From Irregularibacter muris (lineage in GTDB: Bacteria > Bacillota > Clostridia > Eubacteriales > Garciellaceae): DNA of 64,000 nucleotides. Positions 8,906 through 16,061 of the stretch are shown in pieces. The translations under genes and the position numbers were made by a program. The notes under the pieces were generated by a model that saw nothing but the letters and a program-made list of their open reading frames with translations, ran no database searches and was not told where the DNA came from. Position 1 is the first letter of the stretch. Each line of letters opens with the position of its first letter. The stretch is taken from NCBI RefSeq assembly GCF_024622505.1, contig NZ_JANKAS010000002.1, positions 248,001 to 312,000 on the forward strand. The letters run 5' to 3'.

Positions 8906-10204
8906 TTGTTACAAAAAACTAAAGATTATTTAATGGATGAGTTTAAAATTAAAGGAAATATTTTAGATTTCTGTAGTGAAATAGAAAAAAAAATGAATAA
9001 GAGATTAAGGGATATAGATGAGATAAGGGAATACAATCAACTTAAAGTTTTGAAAGCAATGCAAAGTATAGGTTTAAGTGATAGACATTTTTCTGTGTCT
9101 ACTGGATATGGATATGATGATATAGGAAGAGATGCTATTGAACAGGTTTATGCAGAAGTATTTAGAACAGAGGATGCCTTAGTTCGACCTCAGATAATTT
9201 CAGGAACCCATGCCTTATCCTTATGTCTTTATGGAATTTTAAGACCTTCGGATGAAATGCTGTCAATTACCGGAAAGCCCTATGATACATTGGAAAATGT
9301 TATTGGTATCAATGATATTGAAAATGGGCAGGGTTCCCTAAGAGATTATAATATTCAGTATAAACAGATTGATTTAACCGCTAAAGGTGAGGTTGACATA
9401 AAAAAAGTTATGGATACCATTTCCCCTAAGACAAAATTGATTTATATACAAAGGTCAACCGGTTATGAATGGCGAAAAGCATTGACTGTAAATAAAATAA
9501 AAGATGCTGTTCAGCAAATCAAGAAACAATTTCCCAATATACTTGTTATGGTAGATAATTGTTATGGAGAATTTATCGAACCTTTAGAGCCTACCGAAGT
9601 AGGCGTAGATATTATGGCAGGTTCACTGATTAAAAATCCTGGAGGAGGATTGGCACCAACAGGAGGATATGTTGTAGGCAAAAAACACCTAATTGAATTG
9701 GTTGCTAATCGGTTATCTGCTCCGGGATTAGGAAAAGAAGGTGGAGCTACCCTGGGGATAAATCGCACATTTTTTCAAGGGCTATTTTTAGCACCACATA
9801 TCGTTGCAGAAGCTTTAAAGGTAGCTATACTTGCCGCAAGGGTGTTTGAAGAATTAGGATTTGAAGTTTGTCCTACTTCTGAAGATGAAAGAAGCGATAT
9901 TATTCAAAGCATAAAACTCGGGACACCGGAAAGTGTTATTACATTTTGTAAAGCTATCCAGGAAAGTGCCCCTGTGGATGCTTTTGTTACTCCTGAACCT
10001 TGGGATATGCCAGGTTATAATGATCCAGTCATTATGGCCGCAGGAGCATTTATACAAGGATCCTCTATTGAACTTAGTGCCGATGCCCCTATTAAAGCCC
10101 CCTATATTGCCTATTTACAAGGTGGATTAACCTTTGAACATGGTAAAATAGGAATATATATTGCATTACAACGTCTGGCAGAAAAGAATATTATAAAACT
10201 GTAA
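8906..10204 (+). CDS. PLP-dependent methionine gamma-lyase/'aluminum resistance' family protein (YnbB-like)
   Basis: A fold-type I PLP enzyme of 432 residues. The candidate Schiff-base lysine is in MAGSLIKNPGGGLAPTGGY, and the cofactor-phosphate region appears earlier as ISGTHALSL. The family is annotated as 'cystathionine beta-lyase family protein involved in aluminum resistance' or methionine gamma-lyase; the true substrate is unproven. The start is TTG at 8906 (alternatives downstream are weaker). It resembles B. subtilis YnbB in sequence and in position after spoVK. A strong shared terminator separates it from the convergent lexA. Confidence 0.85.
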   Translation: MLQKTKDYLMDEFKIKGNILDFCSEIEKKMNKRLRDIDEIREYNQLKVLKAMQSIGLSDRHFSVSTGYGYDDIGRDAIEQVYAEVFRTEDALVRPQIISGTHALSLCLYGILRPSDEMLSITGKPYDTLENVIGINDIENGQGSLRDYNIQYKQIDLTAKGEVDIKKVMDTISPKTKLIYIQRSTGYEWRKALTVNKIKDAVQQIKKQFPNILVMVDNCYGEFIEPLEPTEVGVDIMAGSLIKNPGGGLAPTGGYVVGKKHLIELVANRLSAPGLGKEGGATLGINRTFFQGLFLAPHIVAEALKVAILAARVFEELGFEVCPTSEDERSDIIQSIKLGTPESVITFCKAIQESAPVDAFVTPEPWDMPGYNDPVIMAAGAFIQGSSIELSADAPIKAPYIAYLQGGLTFEHGKIGIYIALQRLAEKNIIKL

Positions 10205-10248
10205 AATGATAAAACCTCTCAGGAGACCCTGAGAGGTTTTATCATTTT
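10203..10248. terminator. Bidirectional terminator between ynbB-like gene and lexA
   Basis: A perfect 21-bp stem (10203-10223 with 10228-10248) around loop AGAC has A-rich and T-rich ends, so it can end transcription in both directions. It lies in the 55-nt gap between two convergent genes. Confidence 0.85.
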
Positions 10249-10259
10249 GTAAAAAAAGT

Positions 10260-10877
10260 TTACATTTTTCTAAAAACACCTACAACCTTACCAAGTATTT
10301 TTACCTCTTTTACTATAATAGGACTCATATAAGGATTTTCAGGTTGAAGACGAAATGTATCATTTTCTTTATAAAAACGTTTTACGGTGGCCTCATCATC
10401 TAAAAGGGCAACCACTATATCTCCATCCTGTGCTATACTCTGTTGACGAACAATAACATAATCACCATCTAGTATACCTGCATTAATCATACTTTCTCCC
10501 TGAATCGTTAGAATAAAGGAATTATCATTTTCTGTATTCACAAAATCTAAGGGAAGAGGAAAGGTATCCTCTATGTTTTCTACAGCAAGAATAGGGTGAC
10601 CAGCAGTCACTTTTCCTACTATAGGAAGTTCAATTAACTCTTTTTTAGTAAAATAAGGATTGTGGTCAATTATTTCTATTGCTCTTGGTTTAGTAGGATC
10701 TCTACGGATATATCCAAGTTTTTCTAACTTTTCTAAATGCCCATGGACAGTAGAAGTAGATCTAAGATTTACCGCCTCACATATTTCTCGCACAGAAGGA
10801 GGGTAGCCTTTACTAGATAACTCACTTTTAATAAAGTCTAGGATTCTTAGTTGTTTACTGCTGATATTTTCATACAC
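10260..10877 (-). CDS. lexA: LexA repressor
   Basis: SOS repressor of 205 residues. The N-terminal winged helix has [27 protein letters not shown] as its recognition region. The C-terminal S24 protease domain shows the Ala-Gly autocleavage site in [15 protein letters not shown], catalytic Ser in [14 protein letters not shown] and Lys in [12 protein letters not shown]. The start is GTG, with GGAGG 9 nt upstream. It is transcribed divergently from the yneA-like gene, and three LexA boxes fill the intergenic region, implying autoregulation as in B. subtilis. Confidence 0.96.
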   Translation of the reverse strand: MYENISSKQLRILDFIKSELSSKGYPPSVREICEAVNLRSTSTVHGHLEKLEKLGYIRRDPTKPRAIEIIDHNPYFTKKELIELPIVGKVTAGHPILAVENIEDTFPLPLDFVNTENDNSFILTIQGESMINAGILDGDYVIVRQQSIAQDGDIVVALLDDEATVKRFYKENDTFRLQPENPYMSPIIVKEVKILGKVVGVFRKM

Positions 10878-10913
10878 CTATTATCTCCTCCAAGTAATTT
10901 CCAAGTTTTTTTT

Positions 10914-10942
10914 ATTATAACATAAAACATAAAAAAGGACAA
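10914..10942 (-). promoter_or_regulatory. lexA promoter
   Basis: On the minus strand, TTGTCC (10942-10937) and TATAAT (10919-10914) are separated by 17 nt. The -35 overlaps the LexA box at 10940-10953, consistent with autorepression. Confidence 0.65.
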
Positions 10943-10953
10943 ACAAATGTTCG
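10940..10953. promoter_or_regulatory. LexA (SOS) box 1
   Basis: CAAACAAATGTTCG matches the Gram-positive consensus CGAACRNRYGTTYG with one mismatch. It overlaps the -35 region of lexA. Confidence 0.75.
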
Positions 10954-10961
10954 TAAATATC

Positions 10962-10991
10962 TTGACAAAAGAACATCTGTTTGTATATAAT
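10962..10991 (+). promoter_or_regulatory. Promoter of the yneA-like gene
   Basis: TTGACA (10962-10967) and TATAAT (10986-10991) are separated by 18 nt. Both hexamers are perfect, and a LexA box occupies the spacer, so repression by promoter occlusion is expected. Confidence 0.8.
10970..10983. promoter_or_regulatory. LexA (SOS) box 2
   Basis: AGAACATCTGTTTG keeps the inverted GAAC/GTTTG halves with two deviations from consensus. It lies in the spacer of the yneA-like promoter. Confidence 0.6.
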
Positions 10992-10997
10992 GTATTT

Positions 10998-11011
10998 AGA
11001 ACATACGTTCG
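10998..11011. promoter_or_regulatory. LexA (SOS) box 3
   Basis: AGAACATACGTTCG matches CGAACRNRYGTTYG at all but the first base. It lies just after the -10 of the yneA-like gene, over the expected transcription start. Confidence 0.8.
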
Positions 11012-11029
11012 AGAATTGGAGGGTTAATT

Positions 11030-11338
11030 ATGATCTTAAATGGAACAAAAATAGTTATTAAAAATAAGAAAAGATTTTTTTTATTTCTCACTTGTATTTC
11101 ATTAATATCACTAATTGCACTAAATTTTATTTTTCTAGACAAGGCAGAAGGCTATGAAAAAAATGCATTACAGATTGTTACCGTTAGCCGTGGAGATACA
11201 CTTTGGGATATTGTTAGCCAATATTCCTCTAAACGGGAGGACATTAGAGAGCAGATATATCACATAAAAATAATTAACGATCTAGAGACTTCATACATAT
11301 ACCCAGGACAACAATTATTAATTCCAACAGGAGAATAG
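11030..11338 (+). CDS. yneA: LysM-domain membrane protein, probable SOS cell-division inhibitor (YneA-like)
   Basis: A 102-residue protein with a basic N-terminus and one membrane segment at about residues 16-35 (FFLFLTCISLISLIALNFIF). An extracellular LysM domain follows (VTVSRGDTLWDIVSQYS ... IYPGQQLLIPTGE). This is the size and layout of B. subtilis YneA, which delays septation during DNA damage and is divergent from lexA. LexA boxes in and after its promoter support damage induction. The RBS TTGGAGGG is 8 nt upstream. YneA identity rests on context and architecture rather than on detailed sequence similarity. Confidence 0.8.
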   Translation: MILNGTKIVIKNKKRFFLFLTCISLISLIALNFIFLDKAEGYEKNALQIVTVSRGDTLWDIVSQYSSKREDIREQIYHIKIINDLETSYIYPGQQLLIPTGE

Positions 11339-11355
11339 CTTGCTATTCTCCTGTT
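11326..11355 (+). terminator. Terminator of the yneA-like gene
   Basis: AACAGGAGAATAGC (11326-11339) pairs perfectly with GCTATTCTCCTGTT (11342-11355) and is followed by TTATTTAT. The stop codon lies in the 5' arm. Confidence 0.8.
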
Positions 11356-11413
11356 TTATTTATAAAATAAAACTATATCAATGAAATTATTTTTGGACGG
11401 AGGATTTATTAAG

Positions 11414-11665
11414 ATGAGACAGTGTGTTCTACAGGAAAAACTATGCGAAGAATGTGGTAGGTGCAACTACTGCGATATAAATAAAAATAAGATATGTGAT
11501 AATTGCTGTGAATGTGTAGAGGGCAATAGTACTAAAACTGATTACAAAATTTTGACAATAAATGAAATAGAAGAGGTGGCAGACTATTCCTTTAACAAAA
11601 AGGAACAGAAGCTTTATTTTGACTGGTTACAGGAGAAATATAGAGATAAGAATAAAATAAACTAG
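11414..11665 (+). CDS. Cysteine-rich small protein, possible Fe-S or zinc binder
   Basis: An 83-residue protein starting at ATG 11414, chosen because GGAGG lies 10 nt upstream; an in-frame ATG at 11381 has no ribosome-binding site. Nine cysteines fall in the first 34 residues. Four are spaced C-x2-C-x2-C-x2-C at 11-20 (CEECGRCNYC), then KICDNCCEC at 26-34. The first run recalls 4Fe-4S ferredoxin spacing; zinc binding is the alternative. The C-terminal half is charged and ends in a helix-like DWLQEKYRDKNK. I do not recognise a characterised family. It is 11 nt upstream of a ModE-like regulator and probably co-transcribed with it. Confidence 0.8.
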   Translation: MRQCVLQEKLCEECGRCNYCDINKNKICDNCCECVEGNSTKTDYKILTINEIEEVADYSFNKKEQKLYFDWLQEKYRDKNKIN

Positions 11666-11676
11666 GCGGTGAACAT

Positions 11677-12024
11677 ATGAAAATTGAATTTAGAATTTGG
11701 CTCACAGATGAAAAAAAAGAAAATAAAATTTTCGGTGAGGGGCCTAAAAGATTGCTCATGGAGATTGAAGAATATGGTTCCTTGAGGCAGGCAGCAGCTT
11801 CTATGAATATGTCCTACAGTAAAGCCTGGGGGGTTATCTCTAAAATTGAAAAACACTTAAACATAAAACTACTGGAAAAACAAATAGGCGGTGCCAAGGG
11901 AGGAGGATCTACCTTAACTCCCACAGCTAAAGACCTATTGGAGAGATATCAAAAAATGGAACAGGAAGTTGAAACAAGCATCTCGGATATACAACAAAAA
12001 TTCTTTGATGATTTCTTGTATTAA
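11677..12024 (+). CDS. ModE/LysR-type winged-helix regulator (N-terminal domain only)
   Basis: A 115-residue DNA-binding protein with the ModE-like signature 'RLLMEIEEYGSLRQAAASMNMSYSKAW..I..IE' and the downstream GGAKGGGSTLTPTAKDLLERY. ModE proteins from Proteobacteria add C-terminal molybdate-binding (TOBE) domains, which are absent here, so the ligand may be different or missing. It is preceded by a Cys-rich small protein 11 nt away, a possible partner or sensor. The RBS AGGCGG is close to the ATG. Confidence 0.85.
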   Translation: MKIEFRIWLTDEKKENKIFGEGPKRLLMEIEEYGSLRQAAASMNMSYSKAWGVISKIEKHLNIKLLEKQIGGAKGGGSTLTPTAKDLLERYQKMEQEVETSISDIQQKFFDDFLY

Positions 12025-12025
12025 C

Positions 12026-12069
12026 ATTAAACTAAGGGAGGAATGAAATCATTCCTCCCTTAGTTTAAT
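12026..12069. terminator. Bidirectional terminator between ModE-like gene and recombinase
   Basis: Arms 12026-12046 and 12049-12069 are perfectly complementary over 21 bp, so the effective loop is 4-6 nt. The recombinase stop codon (12049) lies in the right arm. Confidence 0.8.
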
Positions 12070-13131
12070 CACCTGGGCAGCCTTTCTCCTTTGATCATCA
12101 CTAATAGCAGCATAATGTTTTTTAGTAGTATTTATATCTTTATGCCCTAGCACGTCAGCTACAATATAAATATCACCTGTTTCCCTATATAAATTAGTCC
12201 CATAGGTACTTCTTAGCTTATGGGGAGATATCTTTTTGAGGGGAGTGATCTTCTGTGTATATTTTCTAACCAATTTTTGTATTGAACTAACACTCATTCT
12301 TCGCTTTTGTAGGGAGAGAAATAAAGCGTCTTCATGGCCCTCTAATGGAATTATATCTTTTCTTTCGGTAATGTATGTTTTTAATACATCTGCAACTTCT
12401 TGACTAAAATACAAAATGACCTGATTCCCACCCTTTCTAGTAATTTTAAATCCATTAATGGAAAAATCAAAATCTGAAATATCAAGGCCTACGCATTCAC
12501 TGACGCGGATACCTGTGCCTAACAGAAGAATCAGGATAGCTAAGTCACGATTTTTGGTATATTTATGATAGCGTAATTGAGTTTTGGTTAATTTCTCCCC
12601 TTGTTCAACTAAATCTAAAAGATTGACTATCTCATTTACTTCCATTCTTATAATGGGCTTGTCATGTATTTTAGGCATATCAACCAGTAGGGCAGGGTTG
12701 GTTTTTATTATTCTTTTCTTGAAAAGATACTTAAAAAAAGATCTAAGGGTAGATAGTTTTCTGGATTTGCCTGCATTATTATTGGAGTAAGGAATAATAA
12801 TAGAACAATCTAAGTAGTGGGGAAGAGTGTAATAAGATAGAAATTCTAAAAATTGCTCTATATGTAATGGAGTTACCTTTTCTAGATCTTCAGCAGTAAA
12901 GCCCTTGATAGAAAGGGAAGTAAAGCAATCAACATTTGTATTTAAAAAATAAAAAAAGGTTCTAAGATCAAAAGCATAGGCAATTCTTGTTTTAATTGAT
13001 GTAGTAGGTTCAATTCCTCTAAAAAAAGTTTCACACTGCAAAGGTAATTCTTTTATTAACGTCCTTAATTTCATCATGAGAGAAGCTTCTAAATTATCTT
13101 GATAATTATTTTCAAAATTTCCTTTGTTCAT
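12049..13131 (-). CDS. Tyrosine recombinase, XerC/D-like
   Basis: Phage-integrase family protein of 360 residues, reading from ATG 13131 (GGTGG RBS about 8 nt upstream; an ATG 10 codons earlier lacks one). It has an N-terminal SAM-like core-binding domain at about 40-150, then the catalytic domain. Catalytic residues are Arg in GTGIRVSECVGLD, Lys in the TRKGGNQ turn, HKLR in SPHKLRSTYGTNLY, His in LGHKD and nucleophile Tyr in TTKKHYA. All are intact, so it is probably active. A second, distinct recombinase lies 128 nt upstream on the same strand. It may be chromosome-dimer resolution or an element-derived enzyme; no element ends are evident. Confidence 0.9.
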   Translation of the reverse strand: MNKGNFENNYQDNLEASLMMKLRTLIKELPLQCETFFRGIEPTTSIKTRIAYAFDLRTFFYFLNTNVDCFTSLSIKGFTAEDLEKVTPLHIEQFLEFLSYYTLPHYLDCSIIIPYSNNNAGKSRKLSTLRSFFKYLFKKRIIKTNPALLVDMPKIHDKPIIRMEVNEIVNLLDLVEQGEKLTKTQLRYHKYTKNRDLAILILLLGTGIRVSECVGLDISDFDFSINGFKITRKGGNQVILYFSQEVADVLKTYITERKDIIPLEGHEDALFLSLQKRRMSVSSIQKLVRKYTQKITPLKKISPHKLRSTYGTNLYRETGDIYIVADVLGHKDINTTKKHYAAISDDQRRKAAQVIKLREE

Positions 13132-13259
13132 AAATAAGCACCACCTAAAGTTTATAAACAAATTATACTATAAACAGGAAGAATATACAATACTATACAT
13201 TAAACTTGTCTTTAACAGAAAGTATTGTGTTGGTTTTTATAGATATTGAATAGTCTTCT

Positions 13260-14228
13260 CTATTCAATATCTATACTATCATAGCCAAAATTAGCTAGAG
13301 GATTTTTTTGTGAAGCACGGCGCAATTGTTCATTATCTATATGGGTATAGATTTGCGTGGTTGATATATTTTCATGACCTAATATTTGCTGTAATGCACG
13401 AATATCAACTTCACCATATTGATACATTAAAGTCGCTGCTGTATGTCTTAATTTATGCACCGAAACTTTATCACTATCTAATCCTGCATTATTCAAATGT
13501 TTTTTGACCAAATGTTGAACCGTTCTCTCACTAATCTGTTTCTTTTGTTGACTTAAAAACAGCGCTGATTTATTCTTTATGCCTTCCGTCGATCTAACTT
13601 TCATATATTCCTCAATAGCTTTTAAACAGGCATTGCTTAGGTATACAGTTCTTTCTTTATTTCCTTTTCCAACAACTTTTAAAGTATCCTCTTGAATATC
13701 CTCTAATTTAATATTGGTTAGTTCAGATAGTCTAAGTCCACAATTTAGAAATAATGTAATAATAGCTTTATCTCTTTCTTTATGGGTTCCTTCTATGGAA
13801 TTGATTAATTTCTGTGCTTCTTTTAATTGCAAATACACTGGATGCCTAGAATATATTTTTGGCGGTTCTAATTCCATTGCAGGATTAGAATCTAATATTT
13901 TCACTTTATCCATTAAATACTTAAAAAAAGATCTTAAACAAGCGACTTTTCTGGCTCTTGCATATTGAGCATTATTTCTAGTTTTTGCTGCGAAGGATAT
14001 AAAGGCATAGAGATCATTTAATTTAATCTTTTGTATAAAAGTTTCATCTATGTCCGCTATGTTAATTTCTTCAAAATCCACATTCCCAGGAACTAATTTA
14101 AAGCGTTGTTTCATAAAACGAAATAATAATATCAAATCATATTGGTAAGCCTTCACAGTATTGGGGGATTTCCCCCTTATGGTTTCCATGTAATTCAAAA
14201 AGTCCTCCACGATTATGGGAAACTCCAT
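13260..14228 (-). CDS. Tyrosine recombinase, XerC/D-like (second copy)
   Basis: A 322-residue tyrosine recombinase starting at ATG 14228, 4 nt after AGGAGGGATG. The core-binding domain occupies about 1-115 (FLNYMETIRGKSPNTVKAYQ). The catalytic set is NCGLRLSELTNI (Arg), VGKGNKER (Lys), VHKLRHTAATLMYQYG (His/Arg), LGHENISTTQIYTHI (His and Tyr). Its length and layout match XerC/XerD. It is a paralogue of the neighbouring recombinase, not a recent duplicate (clear divergence). Classical XerC/XerD work as a heterodimer, so the pair could act together, but that is inference. Confidence 0.9.
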   Translation of the reverse strand: MEFPIIVEDFLNYMETIRGKSPNTVKAYQYDLILLFRFMKQRFKLVPGNVDFEEINIADIDETFIQKIKLNDLYAFISFAAKTRNNAQYARARKVACLRSFFKYLMDKVKILDSNPAMELEPPKIYSRHPVYLQLKEAQKLINSIEGTHKERDKAIITLFLNCGLRLSELTNIKLEDIQEDTLKVVGKGNKERTVYLSNACLKAIEEYMKVRSTEGIKNKSALFLSQQKKQISERTVQHLVKKHLNNAGLDSDKVSVHKLRHTAATLMYQYGEVDIRALQQILGHENISTTQIYTHIDNEQLRRASQKNPLANFGYDSIDIE

Positions 14229-14259
14229 ATCATCCCTCCTAATTCGACATTTAATACCT

Positions 14260-14293
14260 ATAATTGCGCGAAATGTTTATTTCGCGTAATTAT
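14260..14293. repeat. Palindrome upstream of recombinase gene (11-bp arms, 8-bp spacer core)
   Basis: AATTGCGCGAA (14262-14272) and TTCGCGTAATT (14281-14291) are inverted with one mismatch and 8 nt between them. Two outer pairs extend the repeat. The geometry matches a tyrosine-recombinase core site, but it could equally be a repressor operator or a stem-loop in the leader of the recombinase mRNA. Confidence 0.45.
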
Positions 14294-14367
14294 TAATTCT
14301 ATATTTATAAGGTATATTCCTTCTTTTTGAGAAAAAATAAGGAATTTGTCTTATTTCCCGTAAGAAT

Positions 14368-14387
14368 TTATCCACCCTTTATCCACA
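14368..14387 (+). promoter_or_regulatory. Two adjacent DnaA-box matches
   Basis: TTATCCACC (14368-14376, one mismatch) and a perfect TTATCCACA (14379-14387) lie in the same orientation, 11 nt from start to start, in non-coding DNA. No origin genes (dnaA, dnaN) are nearby, so this is at most a DnaA-binding cluster. Confidence 0.4.
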
Positions 14388-14486
14388 GGCTGTATTTTCC
14401 CTTCTAATTGATTTTTTCTATCTAGCATCCGTTTATCTATATGAAACTATAAAAAAATTGTTATAATTGATTTTAAGAGGCAAAAA

Positions 14487-14519
14487 AAATAAATTCTAGC
14501 TTCAATCCAGAATTTATTT
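14487..14519. repeat. AT-rich inverted repeat
   Basis: AAATAAATTCT (14487-14497) is inverted at 14509-14519, with an 11-nt loop and flanking A and T runs. It could be a weak terminator for readthrough toward or away from the recombinase gene. Confidence 0.4.
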
Positions 14520-14576
14520 TTGAATACCTCCCGATTTTCACCCTTTTTAAAAAGTAAAAATAATTTTAAAAAAGGT

Positions 14577-14605
14577 TTGACTTATCCTATAGATGTTGCT
14601 ATAAT
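14577..14605 (+). promoter_or_regulatory. tRNA-Trp promoter
   Basis: TTGACT (14577-14582) and TATAAT (14600-14605) are separated by exactly 17 nt. The tRNA starts 14 nt after the -10. Confidence 0.85.
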
Positions 14606-14618
14606 ATATCTTGTGCAT

Positions 14619-14694
14619 AGGGGTATAGCTCAGTTGGTAGAGCAGTGGTCTCCAAAACCACGTGCCGAGGGTTCGAGTCCTTCTACCCCTGCCA
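14619..14694 (+). tRNA. tRNA-Trp (CCA anticodon)
   Basis: A 76-nt cloverleaf with the acceptor stem AGGGGTA/TACCCCT, discriminator G and encoded CCA. The D arm is TAGCTCAGTTGGTAGAGCA. The anticodon stem GTGGT/ACCAC has the loop CTCCAAA (anticodon CCA), and the T arm contains GGGTTCGAGTCC. It has its own promoter and a downstream terminator, so it is a single-gene unit. Confidence 0.97.
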
Positions 14695-14713
14695 ATTTAA
14701 TATTTATAGATTT

Positions 14714-14756
14714 AAAGTTTTAAAAGTTTATAATAGCTTGTTAAAACTTTTTTTAT
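14714..14756 (+). terminator. Terminator after tRNA-Trp
   Basis: AAAGTTTTAA (14714-14723) pairs with TTAAAACTTT (14741-14750), followed by a T run. Confidence 0.65.
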
Positions 14757-14788
14757 TCTTATCATTCCTTTTAAAACCATAATCAGAT

Positions 14789-14836
14789 CCAAACTAAAAG
14801 GGAACATAATATTAATTATGTTCCCTTTTAGTTTGG
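14789..14836. terminator. 22-bp perfect inverted repeat downstream of the AhpD-like gene
   Basis: Arms 14789-14810 and 14815-14836 are perfectly complementary with an ATTA loop. It serves the minus-strand gene ending at 14841 and could also stop plus-strand readthrough from the tRNA. Confidence 0.8.
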
Positions 14837-14840
14837 GTTT

Positions 14841-15185
14841 TTAATCTTCTTCTCCTACTTCTTGTCGTAAAGCCAATATACCGTTCATCATTTTAGGAAA
14901 TCCCGCACTAGGTGCCACCAATAACATAACATGTTCTATTTCTTCCCGAGTACACCCAGCCTTTAAGGCTTTCTTTAAATGAGTAGTTAACGCATAGGGA
15001 TATTCGCATACTGTTGAAATAGCAATTTTTATAAGCCATCTTGTCTTGTCATCCAAAGGCCCACCTTGCGTATGTACTAATTTGCCATACTCCCTGTAGG
15101 CTTGATAGATTTCGCTATGGTTTTCATTTATGTACTTTAGATTCCTTTCGATGATATCATTATTTACTATGGATTTGTCCTTCAT
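14841..15185 (-). CDS. Carboxymuconolactone decarboxylase/AhpD-like family protein
   Basis: A 114-residue helical protein with the CMD core: 'DDKTRWLIKIAISTVCEYPYALTTHLKKALKAGCTREEIEHVMLL'. AhpD itself uses a C-x-x-C active site; here the first position is Cys but the second is Tyr (CEYPYA), so a classic disulfide reductase role is doubtful. Another Cys (AGCT) and the downstream His are as in the wider family. The RBS GGGGGAG is upstream of the ATG. It is probably a stand-alone unit, with terminators on its 3' side. Confidence 0.85.
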   Translation of the reverse strand: MKDKSIVNNDIIERNLKYINENHSEIYQAYREYGKLVHTQGGPLDDKTRWLIKIAISTVCEYPYALTTHLKKALKAGCTREEIEHVMLLVAPSAGFPKMMNGILALRQEVGEED

Positions 15186-15285
15186 AGGTATACTCCCCCT
15201 TTTTCATTTGTTCATAATGCTGTCTGTTTCAAGACAGTTATACTATACATATACCCCTGATCTCCATTGATAATCTGACTATTTA

Positions 15286-15963
15286 CTAAATAATGATTTT
15301 AGCCATAACAGGAAAATGATCAGAAAAATAAACTGGGACTACTTTATGGCTAATGGTTTGAATATTTTTAGATAACATAATGAAGTCGATTTTTTTATTG
15401 ATTTTAATAAGAGTAGGTGAATCTTGATCTTCCCTCCCTTGACTCGCATCATAGATTAGAGAGGACTGTAAAGGTAAATTGGTTGTGTTAAAATCACCCA
15501 TGAGTATTACCGTATCCTTTATCCCTTCTAAATATTTTTGAATGATTTGAAATTGTTTTTTTCTTTCTAGTATATTTAGACCTAGATGGGTATTAAGGAT
15601 GTGGACGTCTTTACTTTTAATTCTTAATTGGGTATGAATCATCCCCCTTTGTTCGCCGATACTGGGTAGAAGAATATGTTGTTTTCCAATAATCTCAAAG
15701 GGGGAAACAGTTGCAATGCCATATTGTCCTTTTCCAATATGGACATGGGGACCAAAATGAACATTCATATTTAATATTTCTTTTATTTCTCTTATTTGAA
15801 ATCCTCTTTTTTTATTTTCATTAATCTCTTGTAGGGCTAGGATATCTGGAGAATAGTTCTTTATAAAATCAATTATTTTGGGAAGAGTATATTGCCCCTT
15901 TAAATTCTTTCCACTATGTATATTGTAAGTCATAAGTTTTAGAACATTTTCTATATTGTCCAT
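15286..15963 (-). CDS. Endonuclease/exonuclease/phosphatase (EEP) family hydrolase
   Basis: A 225-residue EEP-fold metal-dependent phosphoesterase. Motifs in order are MTYNIHSG (Asn), ILALQEIN (Glu metal ligand), the HILNTHLG segment (His), VILMGDFNTTN (Asp/Asn) and FSDHFPV (catalytic Asp-His). ATG 15963 is preferred, since GGAGTG lies a few nt upstream; a longer frame to 16026 covers a hairpin and lacks a ribosome-binding site. The substrate (nucleic acid, phospholipid or other phosphodiester) cannot be told. No signal peptide is seen, so it is probably cytoplasmic. Confidence 0.88.
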   Translation of the reverse strand: MDNIENVLKLMTYNIHSGKNLKGQYTLPKIIDFIKNYSPDILALQEINENKKRGFQIREIKEILNMNVHFGPHVHIGKGQYGIATVSPFEIIGKQHILLPSIGEQRGMIHTQLRIKSKDVHILNTHLGLNILERKKQFQIIQKYLEGIKDTVILMGDFNTTNLPLQSSLIYDASQGREDQDSPTLIKINKKIDFIMLSKNIQTISHKVVPVYFSDHFPVMAKIII

Positions 15964-16061
15964 ATACACTCCTCCCTTCAAAGTATTATATAATACAAAT
16001 ACCCCATAGTGCAGACTATAGGGCATTTTGTTTTATATGTACAAAATACAATTTAAATTTC

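Larger units (their letters stand above)
14229..14618. other. Non-coding stretch between recombinase and tRNA-Trp
   Basis: I see no convincing gene in these 390 nt. They hold a near-perfect palindrome at 14260-14293, two DnaA-box matches at 14368-14387, an AT-rich inverted repeat at 14487-14519 and the tRNA promoter at 14577-14605. Confidence 0.6.

Noticed and set aside
12049-14293. Prophage or integrative element from the recombinase pair beside tRNA-Trp
   Set aside because: No phage or transfer genes, no repeat of the tRNA 3' end was seen, and the neighbours are housekeeping genes.
14368-14387. Replication origin
   Set aside because: Only two DnaA boxes and no dnaA, dnaN or AT-rich unwinding repeats are present.
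14841-15185. AhpD-type selenoprotein
   Set aside because: No in-frame TGA, and the C-x-x-C (or C-x-x-U) site is not present.
15964-16026. N-terminal extension of the EEP hydrolase
   Set aside because: No RBS, and it overlaps a hairpin that fits the end of the aminotransferase transcript; ATG 15963 has a good RBS.
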